From: Saururus chinensis
Taxonomy: Eukaryota > Streptophyta > Magnoliopsida > Piperales > Saururaceae
NCBI GenBank assembly: GCA_035235625.1
Contig: CP141146.1
Coordinates: 3,714,501 to 3,778,500 of the forward strand
Length of the DNA: 64,000 nucleotides
Direction: 5' to 3'
The translations under genes and the position numbers were made by a program. Shown in pieces: positions 12,014 to 22,184 of the stretch; position 1 is the stretch's first letter, and the number at the start of each line of letters is the position of its first letter. The notes below the pieces were generated by a model. That model did not search any database and was not told the DNA's origin. It saw nothing but the letters and a program-made list of their open reading frames with translations.

Positions 12014-13268
12014 CAGGTGGGTCCACCGGGGCAAATTGTGGCATGAACGGGCGATTTTTTTGGAAACTGAGACAACCAAGTTCGAACCGGCATGGTACTT
12101 AAGCCCCGCAACAAAGTTTCCGAAAATGATGGAAAGATCTACGAAGGGGTCGGTCATCAGAGGAAGGAAGGGGGTGGGGGGCGGCTGGATCGATGGTGGC
12201 TAGGGCCAGAACTGTGGGCGGCATCATGGCAGAGGGAGTTCCAAAGACGGGCGGCGGAGAGTGAGAGACGGGAGGGAACTGTGTGCCGACCAGATTTGGC
12301 GCAGGATTGCCACAATGGGTGCAGAGCAGTGGTTCTGAAATGGAATGTTGGGCGGCGGCCCGATCAACTGCGCATAAAGGGGGACCGGCGGGAAGAAGGG
12401 AGCTATCGAACGGACTGAGACCAGAGGTGGGCGGCAGCGGATGGAAGGCACCGACCTGAGCCATGCAGAGGGGCCGACCGGGCGGAAGATGTCATATGCG
12501 GCGGAAATCACGGCGCAGCAAACGGTCCGGTGGCAATCTGGTGGAGGGATGACTCCGACGGAAAAGATGAGAAGGGAAAAGGTGGCGGCTTGGACTGTAC
12601 TAGGCGGCGATGTCTGTGCAACGGCTGGATCCGAGACAAAAAGGGAGGAGTTGGCCGGGAACAGTGGTGTGGCCATGGGATCGGAAGCTGATGTGGCGGA
12701 TTCAACCGGGAGCAAGGATGCACGCATCGGATCTGGACCGATCGGAGAGGAACGAGCAGAAAGGCAGAAAGACGCCGACGGAAGAGAAGCAGGCAGAAAG
12801 GCAGTAGCTTTGGAAGAGCCGGAAGAGGCTGCAGCCGTGAGAGACGAAAACAACGTGTCGACGACAACGGCCAAACCGAACGGCACTTTTGAGGCTACTG
12901 GTAGACCAGGGACCGAATTGGCGATGCAAACGACTGATGGAAGGGCTGCCTGGATGGCAGACGATGATGCAGACAAGGAAGTGCGGGAAGGATCCGACAA
13001 CTGCATTTGGAGCGATCAAACTGCATCAGTGCGCACGGTGATGGAGAGAAAGAGCGACCTGTGGGATTCGTTGTGTGTGGCTGAGGTGGCATCTACATCG
13101 GTCTTTACGTGGTTCAGAAATCGCCATTTTAACTTGCGTTTTCTAACTACTGTGCTCGAGCATGAAGGCGAGCAGAAGAGTCCGCAACGGGGCACGGAGC
13201 GACGAAGACTATGGTCGTCTGAGTCGGAACGGCTCTCAGCTACTATTGATGTAGATTTATGTCCATAA
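12014..13268. other. GC-rich segment open on both strands, unknown
   Basis: This GC-rich island lies between AT-rich elements. The plus strand is open from about 12441 to the stop at 13268 (about 275 codons, rich in Glu, Arg, Lys and Gly). The minus strand is open from 13006 to 12224 (about 260 codons, rich in Pro, Ser and Ala). I recognise no domain, and the composition of each frame is what a stop-poor GC-rich sequence would give on both strands. It could be a captured exon, a LINE ORF1 remnant or untranslated element sequence. No start codon context, intron or partner exon supports a gene. Confidence 0.35.
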
Positions 13269-14376
13269 GACAAATTAGAAAGAAATAGATGAAAATAATT
13301 AAAATTAAATTATAATAAATTAATAACTTAATTTTGATTTTTTATTTTTAATTTTTTTTAAAATACATAATATATATAGGAAAATTTTAAATTAATTTTA
13401 ATAGAATTAAAAAATAATTTTAAATTTTATTTTAATTAAATAAGAAATATAACTATTAAAAGTTATAATAAGAATCAAATTTAACTTAAATTAAGAATCT
13501 AATCTAATTTAATTTTAAGGTTATAATACCTAACATGCTATGTAAGTAATAGATCTATGTTTTTAAGTTGTCTCTCTCTGTTGCTTCCATAATTTCTTAT
13601 TAAGGCTAACTAGATAAAAAAATTATTTGTTTAATATAAAAATGGATGAAAATATGGATGAACATATGAACAACATACATTCATTAAGTTTGTAAGCATG
13701 TGAAAGTTAGTTAATATGTAGCTATCCGTCAAGGAAAGCCTTTTTGGTTTTAAATCAATTTATGGAAAGTAGTAACTGAATGATATCTAATAGTTTGGTA
13801 GCAGTTAGGGAAAGTAAAATATTTTTGTTGATGATGCTCCAAAGGTTCCATAAGAGGACAACTAAAATTGCATATTAAATAGATTTTACTTTGATAATTT
13901 AATATGGAATCAAATGAGATTGAAAGATTATTTAATCCCAGGTTTCTCTTTAATTGGCGAGATGGATTTCTTATTGCCGCTCATTATTGTTGTCTTCAAC
14001 TCATGATAGAGAATTAATATGCAAAAACATGCTAAATTATTCTAATGTAGTATTCTAATATGGAAATGGTAAAATGAAAATTTGAAATCATCATCATCAT
14101 ACACCTTTTGCAATTATCTAAGGTTAGGTTCTCAAGATAATGACTACAAAAGAAATAATATTGTAGACATATTCCAATGAAGATACAGATTACCCAGACA
14201 ACCAACCAGAAACATGTAGAAAAAAGAACTCAATCTAATACTGGGTAGTATGTAACAGATCATACCTGTAAACAAATAACCGAATTAAACTGAAAAAACA
14301 TACAAATTTTGATTGTAGAGACAAGAACAACAATATCCAGAAGATCAAAACAACAAAATCCAGAAAATACCTCAAA
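13269..14376. other. AT-rich spacer, no gene seen
   Basis: Long A/T runs are present, especially 13300-13510. I see no ORF of note, no clear inverted repeats and no RNA gene. Confidence 0.6.
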
Positions 14377-14598
14377 TTAGGGAACTAAGTTCTGGTGAAA
14401 GAGCCTCAGCATCGCCTGGGGGTCAAGCGGGGGGAAGCTGAGATCAAGCAGCATATATTCTTTGAAGGTGTCAACTGGGAGTACTCCTCCGGAGGTGCCA
14501 AGGCCAATGGAAACCGAGCTCCCGAGTAAAATTGGGGTGGCAGAGCCCGTGAGCAGCAGTAAAAGGATGGTGGAACCAGATATGAAATACGGAGGCAA
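14377..14598 (-). other. Unrecognised short ORF
   Basis: This frame of about 73 codons includes a hydrophobic run ([20 protein letters not shown]) followed by a Gly/Ser and Pro-rich tail. No family is recognised. It lies in otherwise AT-rich DNA and its composition differs from the flanks, so it may be a fragment of a gene. No splice partner was found. Confidence 0.2.
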
Positions 14599-14620
14599 AT
14601 ATCTTGATTTTGAGTTTTTT

Positions 14621-14682
14621 TAGCAGTCACGAGGTTGGAGTTGATCTGTTGTAGCAGTCACGAGGTTGGAGTTGATCTGTTG
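14621..14682. repeat. Perfect 31-bp tandem duplication
   Basis: The unit TAGCAGTCACGAGGTTGGAG + TTGATCTGTTG occurs twice without a mismatch (14621-14651, 14652-14682). Perfect identity implies a recent event. Confidence 0.9.
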
Positions 14683-15018
14683 TATCCGGACATCAAATCT
14701 TACACAACATTACTACTAGATGATTAGGGATACGCCACTTCTTAGCTACTAGAGGACTTTCTCAGAGTGTTTGACGTCTGGTCCTGCCATTCATGCTCTT
14801 TTAACAATAGCATGGGACTGACTATGCATTGTGGGAAAGTGTTGAACGAATTTTGGCTGTTCTTTAGTGAGCTGTTATCTAATTATTTGGGCATGTTGCC
14901 ATCTCGGTGATTGGTTATGCAAGGTTATTGGAATTTAAAACGGAAAGGCTTTGTCATCTATATGAGAGATTCCAATGTTGTCATGCATTTTATATATATC
15001 TTGGATGTAGCTTCTTGT

Positions 15019-16222
15019 CCCAGAAAAGCCTATATTTGTCACTAAAATGGAGGCTTCCCTTTTTTTCTCTGTTTTGGGACGAACATTGAAGTTCCCAGAA
15101 GGTAGACGAATTCACAACGCTACATCCCACAACGGATAGAAATATATGCTGTCTAATGTGCGTTTTATATATTTAGATCCATATGGAAGTTTTCAATATA
15201 AATACATAAGTAAATGTTCTTCTAATACATGTGACAAAACTTGCATATTATACCCAAGATAAACACAGAATTTACGAACTACAATCCAATTTACTTAACC
15301 AAATTAGGAAAACTAGAATATACACTAGAGAGTAACATCTTGCTCATAGTCATTATCCACACTAACGCTCTCTTCTTACATGATATGTTTTCCAGGGCAG
15401 GTGCTCTCTCGTCTCTCACTTCGTACATAACTTTCCTCATGATTTGTTAATTATTTCATCTTCAGACACGAGAATGAAGAACACTAGCAAAAGACAAGGA
15501 TTAATACGGTCTAATCTGTCTTAATTTCCTGAACTTGAGATGAAAATTAATAAATACAGGAGACATGCAACACGATCATTTAAACACCGCAAATTTCAAA
15601 CAGCCGAAGCATGCAACAGAACAACATGAGAACACCTCAAGAGCCTACACATGGAAGAGAAGGGACAAACGAAAAAACTCCAGCCAACTAAACAACGTGA
15701 GTAAAAGATGATTCAACGTGATCGAATGACACGCCAATGGTCCAGATGATCAAAGTAAGCTGAAGCCCATGGGCACCCTGGCCCCAAGCAAGCAAAGCTT
15801 CAGGAAGCTTGGGCTCCGCCAACATGGTGGCCAGGTCCATAGTGCTCCTTGATGTCCCGGGCCTTTCCGGCCAGGGTCAACCTGGCCTGGTCCAGCTGGT
15901 CAGCCCCCACCGGCTGCTTCCCCGTCACGTACTGATACATCCACCCCAGCACGGACAGTGCCGCCATCCCGAACCCCCCGGACGACAGAAACCCGGCCAT
16001 CAGCACTAACAGGGTGATCCCCGCCGGCACGAGCACCGGGCTGAAGATGACCAGCAGTGGCGTCGCCACAGTAAGCCCAATCACGGTCCCTACCAGGGTC
16101 AGGGCCGACAGCACCAGGAGCGACGCGCCGACAGCTACAGCTGTCGCCACCTTCACAGCCTGGTAAGAGGCCGGCTGCTGGGGGCTCCGATCAGCGTCGA
16201 AGGGGCGGCGCTCCATCAATTA
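15019..16222 (-). repeat. Segment duplicated in inverted orientation at 52250-53479
   Basis: The whole segment from the oleosin start codon region down through its 3' flank matches 52250-53479 on the opposite strand. Matching blocks include the coding region, the 3' flank with the Leu/Gln-poor AT-rich stretch, the 'gtagacgaattcacaacgctac' area (15100) and the 'cagaaaagcctatat' edge (15021). Homology stops about 6 bp upstream of the ATG on one side and at about 15019 on the other. Confidence 0.85.
15800..16216 (-). CDS. Oleosin (lipid-droplet structural protein)
   Basis: This is a single-exon gene of 138 residues that starts at the ATG at 16216 (a TTG codon upstream is not used) and ends at a TGA at 15800-15802. 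Residues 1-20 are polar. Residues about 21-95 form one long hydrophobic stretch containing the oleosin proline knot P-x5-S-P-x3-P (P53, S59, P60, P64). The C-terminal part (about 96-138) is amphipathic and ends in HHVGGAQAS. By family knowledge, oleosins coat seed oil bodies in a hairpin topology and prevent coalescence. Short C-termini like this are typical of the low-molecular-weight class. The frame is unbroken and all hallmark residues are present. Its upstream region has a TATA box and seed-type motifs. A broken inverted copy lies at 52256-52671. I infer that it is functional. Confidence 0.95.
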   Translation of the reverse strand: MERRPFDADRSPQQPASYQAVKVATAVAVGASLLVLSALTLVGTVIGLTVATPLLVIFSPVLVPAGITLLVLMAGFLSSGGFGMAALSVLGWMYQYVTGKQPVGADQLDQARLTLAGKARDIKEHYGPGHHVGGAQAS

Positions 16223-16314
16223 AAATCCGATAAATCGGAGACGGCTAGCAGCCTTTGGCTATCTACTCGTACTGACGCGAAGTTGTCACATATAACGGGC
16301 AGAAAGTAGGTCGG

Positions 16315-16322
16315 TTTATATA
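16315..16322 (-). promoter_or_regulatory. TATA box of the oleosin gene
   Basis: TATATAAA on the minus strand lies about 100 bp upstream of the oleosin ATG at a sensible distance for a core promoter. The inverted copy at 52256 lacks it. Confidence 0.7.
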
Positions 16323-16337
16323 AAAAGGAAAGGAGGT

Positions 16338-16406
16338 GACACGTCGGGGGTGGTCTGGGAAAGGGGAAGCACGTGCCGGCGGCGAGTCCATGCAAGGGTC
16401 TGCATG
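16338..16406 (-). promoter_or_regulatory. Seed-type promoter motifs: ACGT core, G-box and two RY elements
   Basis: Within about 190 bp upstream of the ATG lie an ACACGTC ACGT core (near 16340), a GCACGTGC palindromic G-box/ABRE (16369-16376), CATGCA (16389-16394) and TGCATG (16401-16406, CATGCA on the minus strand). RY (CATGCA) and G-box/ABRE combinations are the known binding sites of B3 (ABI3/FUS3/LEC2) and bZIP factors in seed-storage and oleosin promoters. Seed-specific control here is inferred. Confidence 0.65.
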
Positions 16407-16779
16407 GCCCGGGCTCCCCTTGCACGAGACGCGTGGTTTAGGGTACAGCCCGTGCAGGACGGATGGGACAGGCAAGTGAGGATATTTCCTCGTGTCTTGC
16501 TGGATCTGGATCCAGAGTTTTCCGTATTCCCTGTGAGTCCGATATTTAAGACCCACGATATACACATTGACACTTATTAGTTATTAGTATTTATATATTT
16601 TAATATATGAAAAAAGTTACCGTAAGCCTCGGCTTAAGTTGTGCATATGCGCCCATATTAAATCTCACCGTCTAATCACATCCAACGCTGTGAAATTATT
16701 GCTACGGACCGAATATTGAGTTAACTAGAGTTAACATTCCCCGCCCTCCCCTCCATCGACCTTCAGTCCATCGACCTTC

Positions 16780-17334
16780 GTCGCCTTGAGGAGGGAAGAG
16801 ATTGAAATCTCCAGTATGCTTCTCCAACCATCACTACCTCCTAGCTTTCCTGACATCGTCGCTGCCTTGTTTCCCTGGCCATCGCCGCCTCCTGCTTCCC
16901 AGCCCATCCCCGTTCCTCAAGTCGCCCCTTCATCAATCTTCATCGCCTTGAGGAGGGAAGAAGCGCAATCTCCTTCGTGAATCTCCAACATCGCCGCCTC
17001 CTTGGTCTGCCAGCCATCACCGCCTCCCTGTTTCGAGGCTCATCCCCGCCTCCTTTCTTCCCGACCCATCCCTGCCCCTCAAGCCGCCTCCTTGCTTCCC
17101 TGCCCATCCCTGCCCCTCAAGCCGCCTCCTTGCTTCCCTGCCCATCCCTGCCCCTCAAGCCGCCTCCTTTGCCCTGCCCATCCCGACCCCTCAAGCCGCC
17201 TCCTTGCTTCCGTCGGTGTCCGATCTGTAAATAGCACAACACCAACTCCCAGTTCGGTGTCCCAATCTGTAACATTTGCTGTGCCTGCGACTTATCCCTC
17301 CAACCACTCCTAGGAAAGTCTCAATTGCAGAATA
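16780..17334 (+). other. Proline-rich minisatellite region with possible first exon
   Basis: Frames of 64-103 codons are open here and are rich in Pro/Ser/Leu. They are produced by a GC-rich tandem repeat. A stretch from about 17222 to 17313 (SVSQSVTFAVPATYPSNHS) is less repetitive and may be a real exon remnant. No domain is recognised, and it does not read as a gene of its own. Confidence 0.3.
17060..17211. repeat. 38-bp minisatellite, about 4 units
   Basis: The unit CCTGCCCATCCCTGCCCCTC + AAGCCGCCTCCTTGCTTC recurs about four times with few changes. It lies just inside the left terminus of the proposed Pack-MULE. Confidence 0.85.
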
Positions 17335-17439
17335 ATGAGGTAAAACTATTTATCTTTCTTTCCTATATCAGTTCAAAGCTGCAGTTTTTTTGATTTTTTC
17401 ATCCAGCAATGGATAAATTTTTTGTTTGGAGATTTGCTC

Positions 17440-20400
17440 TGTCACGCCCCGGCCATGCCCGACCCGAGCCGAACCCGGTCCAAGGGCGACGAAGTGAAAT
17501 TGAGAAACGATTCTAGCGGAAAGACTTAATCCCTAACCACGGGCGATTAACAGCAACACGGAGTGCGCACAATCCTTTGAGCAAGAGTAAATAAAAGGGA
17601 AAGAAAAGGTGTTGCTTAACACAAAGTAAACAACAATCTCAAACCCACAAGCTTAGTTTAAGTAAAGCCCACACCGGCTCAAAATAAGTCATAAGCAAAC
17701 ATAACTGTAACATGTGACATAAATCCACAACAAAGAACCCTACACATAGGTTCTAACATAAAACATGAAACAAAATGAAGGAAAGTCACGCAACGATCTC
17801 CATCATCACACCCAAGCTACCTCTGACCTTTCCTCAAAAAGGCAATCCTGTCCGTCTGCGTGTCGCACCACGCAGCCCCAAATCAAAACACAAAAGAGGG
17901 GTGAGTTTTAACACTCAGCAATGGTTTTAATATCACTGTCAACGTAGAAAATACGATAGCTTAGAAATGAGATCGTTTCAGATCAAAAATTTACATGGTG
18001 CATCACTTTCGATCACACATTCATATCACTTAACACTGCATAAAAATGCATAATTCAACCTGCATGGATGTATCTCTAGCAAACATATTCCCACATGCAT
18101 TCACATCATAACCAATCCCGCATGGACGTATCTCTAACATACATATTCCACATGCATAACATCAAAATCAGCATGCATGGATGTATCTCTAACATACATA
18201 TTCCACATGCATAACATCAAAATCAACATGCATGGATGTATCTCTAACATACATATTCCACATGCATAACATCAACATCAACATGCATGGATGTATCTCT
18301 AACATACATATTCCACATGCATAACATCAACATCAACATGCATGGATGTATCTCTAACATACATATTCCCACATGCATAATGTTATCACAATCAACCTCC
18401 ATCAAGGAGTAATCACACATTGACGTCACACAGACGGGGGCATAGACAAGGCCACGAAGGCGTGTCATGGTACAAAATTGTACACAAGAAATCAAGAAAG
18501 ATCGGGGTTGTCAATCCCTAATCTTGCTCGCCACAGACGATCCTGGCCAAGGATGTCCCATTCTCACACAGAGAATCTAGAGCAGGGGTGTTCGCCCAGG
18601 GACATCTCATGCGGAGGGAAGAGCCCGAGTTCTCACACAGAGAACCCTAGAACACGTGGTAGCGGGGTGCACACGGCATACCACACTGGATTCTCAGGGT
18701 CCAGATGACACACATAATGATATTCTTACATATCCGCAAGACAAGTACACAACTCGTCCCCACATCATTCCATTAAACAAGACTCAACCCGGGGAGTGCA
18801 CTCGTTCCACACAGGAACTCCAAATCGTTCCACACAGGAACTTCAAATCAAAATATGTCCTTTCGGACCAATCAACTTGCGATTAATCCACGACCGATAA
18901 ACCCGGCACGCAATTCCAGCACATTGCATCCAATCGGTCAAATTCGATTAATCACGATGAAGCCTCAATTGGAAATCCATTTTCATGATGCGTGCAACAT
19001 GGTACATGCGTGGGCAAAGCATACATGAACCCTAATCATGATAAGTGCTCTCACCAGCCCCTAATGCATCATTCATAATCACGATATTAAGCTTCAACAT
19101 CATCATTTAACCCCCACATGTGTGTGTGTAACTAGTAGAAGCCTTTCACATGATGCATATTAACATGCTTGAAAAATCAACTCACCACCACACTACACAT
19201 GTGAATTTCTACCTAAACATGAATTCCAGCGAAAATCATAGTAGAAGAATCGTTGAAATCATAGTTAAATTCAAAACTCAACCACAAAGGCTAAACACCT
19301 ATAACATCACTCATTTCATTATTGAGTCATGGCATTCACCAACATTCACACACCATTAATCACAATTTATCATGACAAATCTGTCCAACAATGATTGTAG
19401 TCCCTCTTGAAATATGCTTAACCAAAGGGAAACAACTATTCATAATTTCAAAATAACGATTCCAACATCATGCCACAAAACATAAGTCATTCCACCATCA
19501 CTAAGCATATATCTCAACTCCATAAACTCAATAGCATGCATTTCCAGTAGCCTAACATAGCTCAAAACACTCCACATTCATATAAAATTGGCAAGCCAAG
19601 GTGGAATCATCAAAATAGGCATCATACACACAACATACAATTTCCTGTGTAGCCGATTGATCGCCCTTCAGGCCGTTCGATCGGTTACACGCAAAATTTT
19701 GAAATTTTCAATTCAGCCGATCGATCGCCATGCAAGGCCGATCGATCGCCAACACGGCAGAACAGTCATCTTCTTCCTTTCGCAAAATCAAACCGAAACA
19801 CCATAGATAACACTTCAAATCCACATCTAGCACCCTAATCATCATCAAAAGTCCTCCTTGACTTCCAGAATATCAAACCAAACCATAATAATGCAAAACC
19901 CTAAGAAATCGGGATTAAATAATTCTATTTTCTAATCTTACCATTAACACACTAAATCAAGCAAACCATTTCGAAATAAGCCAAAAATGAAGAGTTTTAC
20001 CATGGATAAACAGAGATTTTGAAGACCCATTACCTCAGCACTTGATTAAGCTCGGATTGAAGAGTCACCCTTCTTGAAATCCTTGAAAATACAATGAGTT
20101 TGAATTAAACACCAATGGAAATCGATTTACTTAAGAAATCCCTAATTAAATCTTAGATCTAGGGCTTGTTGGTAGTAAAAATCGAATTTTGAAAGTTAGG
20201 GTTTGTAGTAAAACACAAATCAGTAGCTTTTGATGGTCAAAAACGAATTGAATCAAGGGGAAAATGGTAGATTTGGAAGAAATTAAGAGAAAAGCCATGG
20301 ATTAGTGCTTAATTAGAGCAAGCTTACCTTAATCGGCTTCTAATTCGGGCCTAAGTGGGGATTAGGCCAGACCTCCTTCCTTAGCCTATTCCCAAAAATG

Positions 20401-20851
20401 GAAATGGCTTTGGTTTACCCTTTTATAGTAAGGGTTGGGGTAGGCAAAGGTAAGTTTTGGGGTGTAAATATGAAAAGTAGGCTAAAAGTGTTTATTTTGC
20501 AAATTTAAGCACGAATTAAGCCTAATAAAATTCTGAAAATTTTTGTGTGACCTTAAGTATATGTCTAGGTTCATTTGACACAAAAATAAAATTTTCGACC
20601 GTGGGGCCCACAGGGGTCCCGCCAAAACCCTAATTTTTGGGAAAATAGTGAAAATTCTGAAAAATCTCAAAAAATTCACATTTGGTTTAAAATCACTTAA
20701 AACCACTAATATTGAAGTTAATTTTGGTTAAAACCATCACAAACTCTATTTATTTACAAAATCACCGAATAAGATCAGAAAACACGTAAATTGCACGATA
20801 ACCCATAATTAAATAAAAATTAAACCCGGTTTAAAGATGAGGGTCCTTACA
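17440..20851 (-). mobile_element. Solo LTR, family A copy 2 (3412 bp)
   Basis: The element begins TGTCACGCCCCGG and ends GGGTCCTTACA, with a perfect 5-bp target duplication TGCTC (17435-17439 and 20852-20856). The internal minisatellite has about 6 units (18055-18385), and the TATA is at 20418-20428 on the minus strand. No internal coding region is attached. It is more similar to copy 3 than to copy 1 by eye (for example both have 'gatcgatcgcc' blocks near 19730 and 37870). Confidence 0.92.
18055..18385. repeat. Minisatellite inside family A copy 2, about 6 units
   Basis: These are units of about 54-56 bp with the core 'catggatgtatctctaac' plus 'atacatattccacatgcata'. It is the same array as in the other family A copies. 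Confidence 0.85.
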
Positions 20852-21008
20852 TGCTCCACCAGTTACGCTTCCCCAGCAGGAGACTGTAAGTGGGGACATT
20901 ATATTCATGTTGCAACAGAAGGAGCATCCCAATCTTGATAGAGTTGTTCTTGTGTTACCATTGCTTCAGTTTGTCCCTCTACTGATTTATACTTGCTTTG
21001 ACTTCTAG

Positions 21009-22184
21009 ATTCAGATTCTGACAGTTCATCTTCTGACAGTTCATCTTCAAGTAAATCTGTTGTCGACAAAACTGCCCCTACTACAGACACTATTAAGGTA
21101 TTATATCTCTGCTGCTAAACTATATGTGTCTACATTTAATAGATATAGACACTTGGGTGGTGATTTTGGTGCAATTATATTTATTTGCCTTGTGGGTTTA
21201 AGTATATCATTTGATACTTCCAAAAAAGGGACTTTATTGTGTGGGAGATTCTATCTATTTTCTGGTAAATCTGTTGAAAACTTACATAGTCATTATCAAA
21301 TTTTCGTACATGCAGGATACTGCTGCTTTGGTAGAATCGTTGGATCATGAGAGAAGTGATCTTGTTGATCCTCATGAGAAAAATGGTGAGTTGTGCCAAA
21401 ATATATATGGATCTGCTCTGCGGAGGGAGTATGTGCAATTGTTTAATGGTGACATTTTTTAACTTGAAACTTGTTTTTTCACATTCAGCTTTTGAAGATG
21501 CTTTTGACCAAGATGTACAAAGTAACCCTTCAAGGTTAATGTCAATTGAGGCAGAGAGCAGCCGAGAGGGTAAGCCTATGACGATTTTGGTTAGACGAGG
21601 ATGAAATGGTGACTATAGAAAAACAGAATTTGATATTGTCTGAATTCTTGTTAGTATGTGCACCTTGGGGAGGAATGCTTCTTGTGAGAGACAGGTCTCC
21701 CCAGAAAAGCTCTATTGTGCAGCTTTAATGCGCAGCCGCTTTGCTGATACAATTCTTAGAGCATGAGAGAAGTCTCTTGATAAGGTCAATGTTCATAAAT
21801 TTCTTAGATTTCCTATGATGGTTTTATGAATACTTTTTTTTTACAATCATTATGCCCTTTATGCATTTAGCTAAACAAACTTTTGCAAACTCAGGGTGAA
21901 AAAGGAGATCCTGAGAAAATGCGCCAAGAGAGGGAGGAGCTTGAGAAGCAGCGAAGAGAAGGTTTGAACTTGATCTAAAAGATTTGGAAATGCTGGGGAC
22001 TGCTCCTGCAGTACATTTGCCTAGCTTAGTTGATGAGATTAACTCAGTTAACTTGCAAGGTGAGATTGATGGTTTTAAGCTAGGAAGGAACAATCCTTTA
22101 GAACAGCTTGGATTGTACATGAAAGTGGACGATGAGGAGGAAGAATCTTGTGAATTCTTGGACCAATTGACTGTGACCAAATAG
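21009..22184 (+). pseudogene. GTE-type BET bromodomain factor, C-terminal fragment
   Basis: Exon-like blocks with splice signals read as the C-terminal half of a plant GTE8/10-like BET protein. They are 21009-21097 (acidic Ser run DSDSDSSSSDSSSSSK), 21316-21385 (ESLDHERSDLVDPHEKN), 21489-21569 (in phase with the previous one, AFEDAFDQDVQ), about 21690-21783 (SPEKLYCAALMRSRFADTIL) and 21895-22184 (GDPEKMRQEREELEKQRRE, then DLEMLGTAPA and NPLEQLGLYMKVDDEEEE). BET proteins bind acetylated histones, but the bromodomain itself is absent. The fourth block has an in-frame TGA after 'ILRA'. The long charged helix after 'KQRRE' is deleted with a frame change. The end reads EFLDQLTVTK instead of the usual EEGEID. 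Introns are kept, so it was copied as DNA and not through RNA. Confidence 0.8.

Noticed and set aside
12441-13268. 275-codon plus-strand ORF as a protein-coding gene
   Set aside because: The opposite strand is open just as long, the composition fits GC-rich random sequence, and no motif is recognised. It is kept only as an unknown segment.
16786-17313. Proline-rich protein gene
   Set aside because: The frame is mostly a 38-bp minisatellite whose units shift the phase, and there is no signal peptide or conserved motif.
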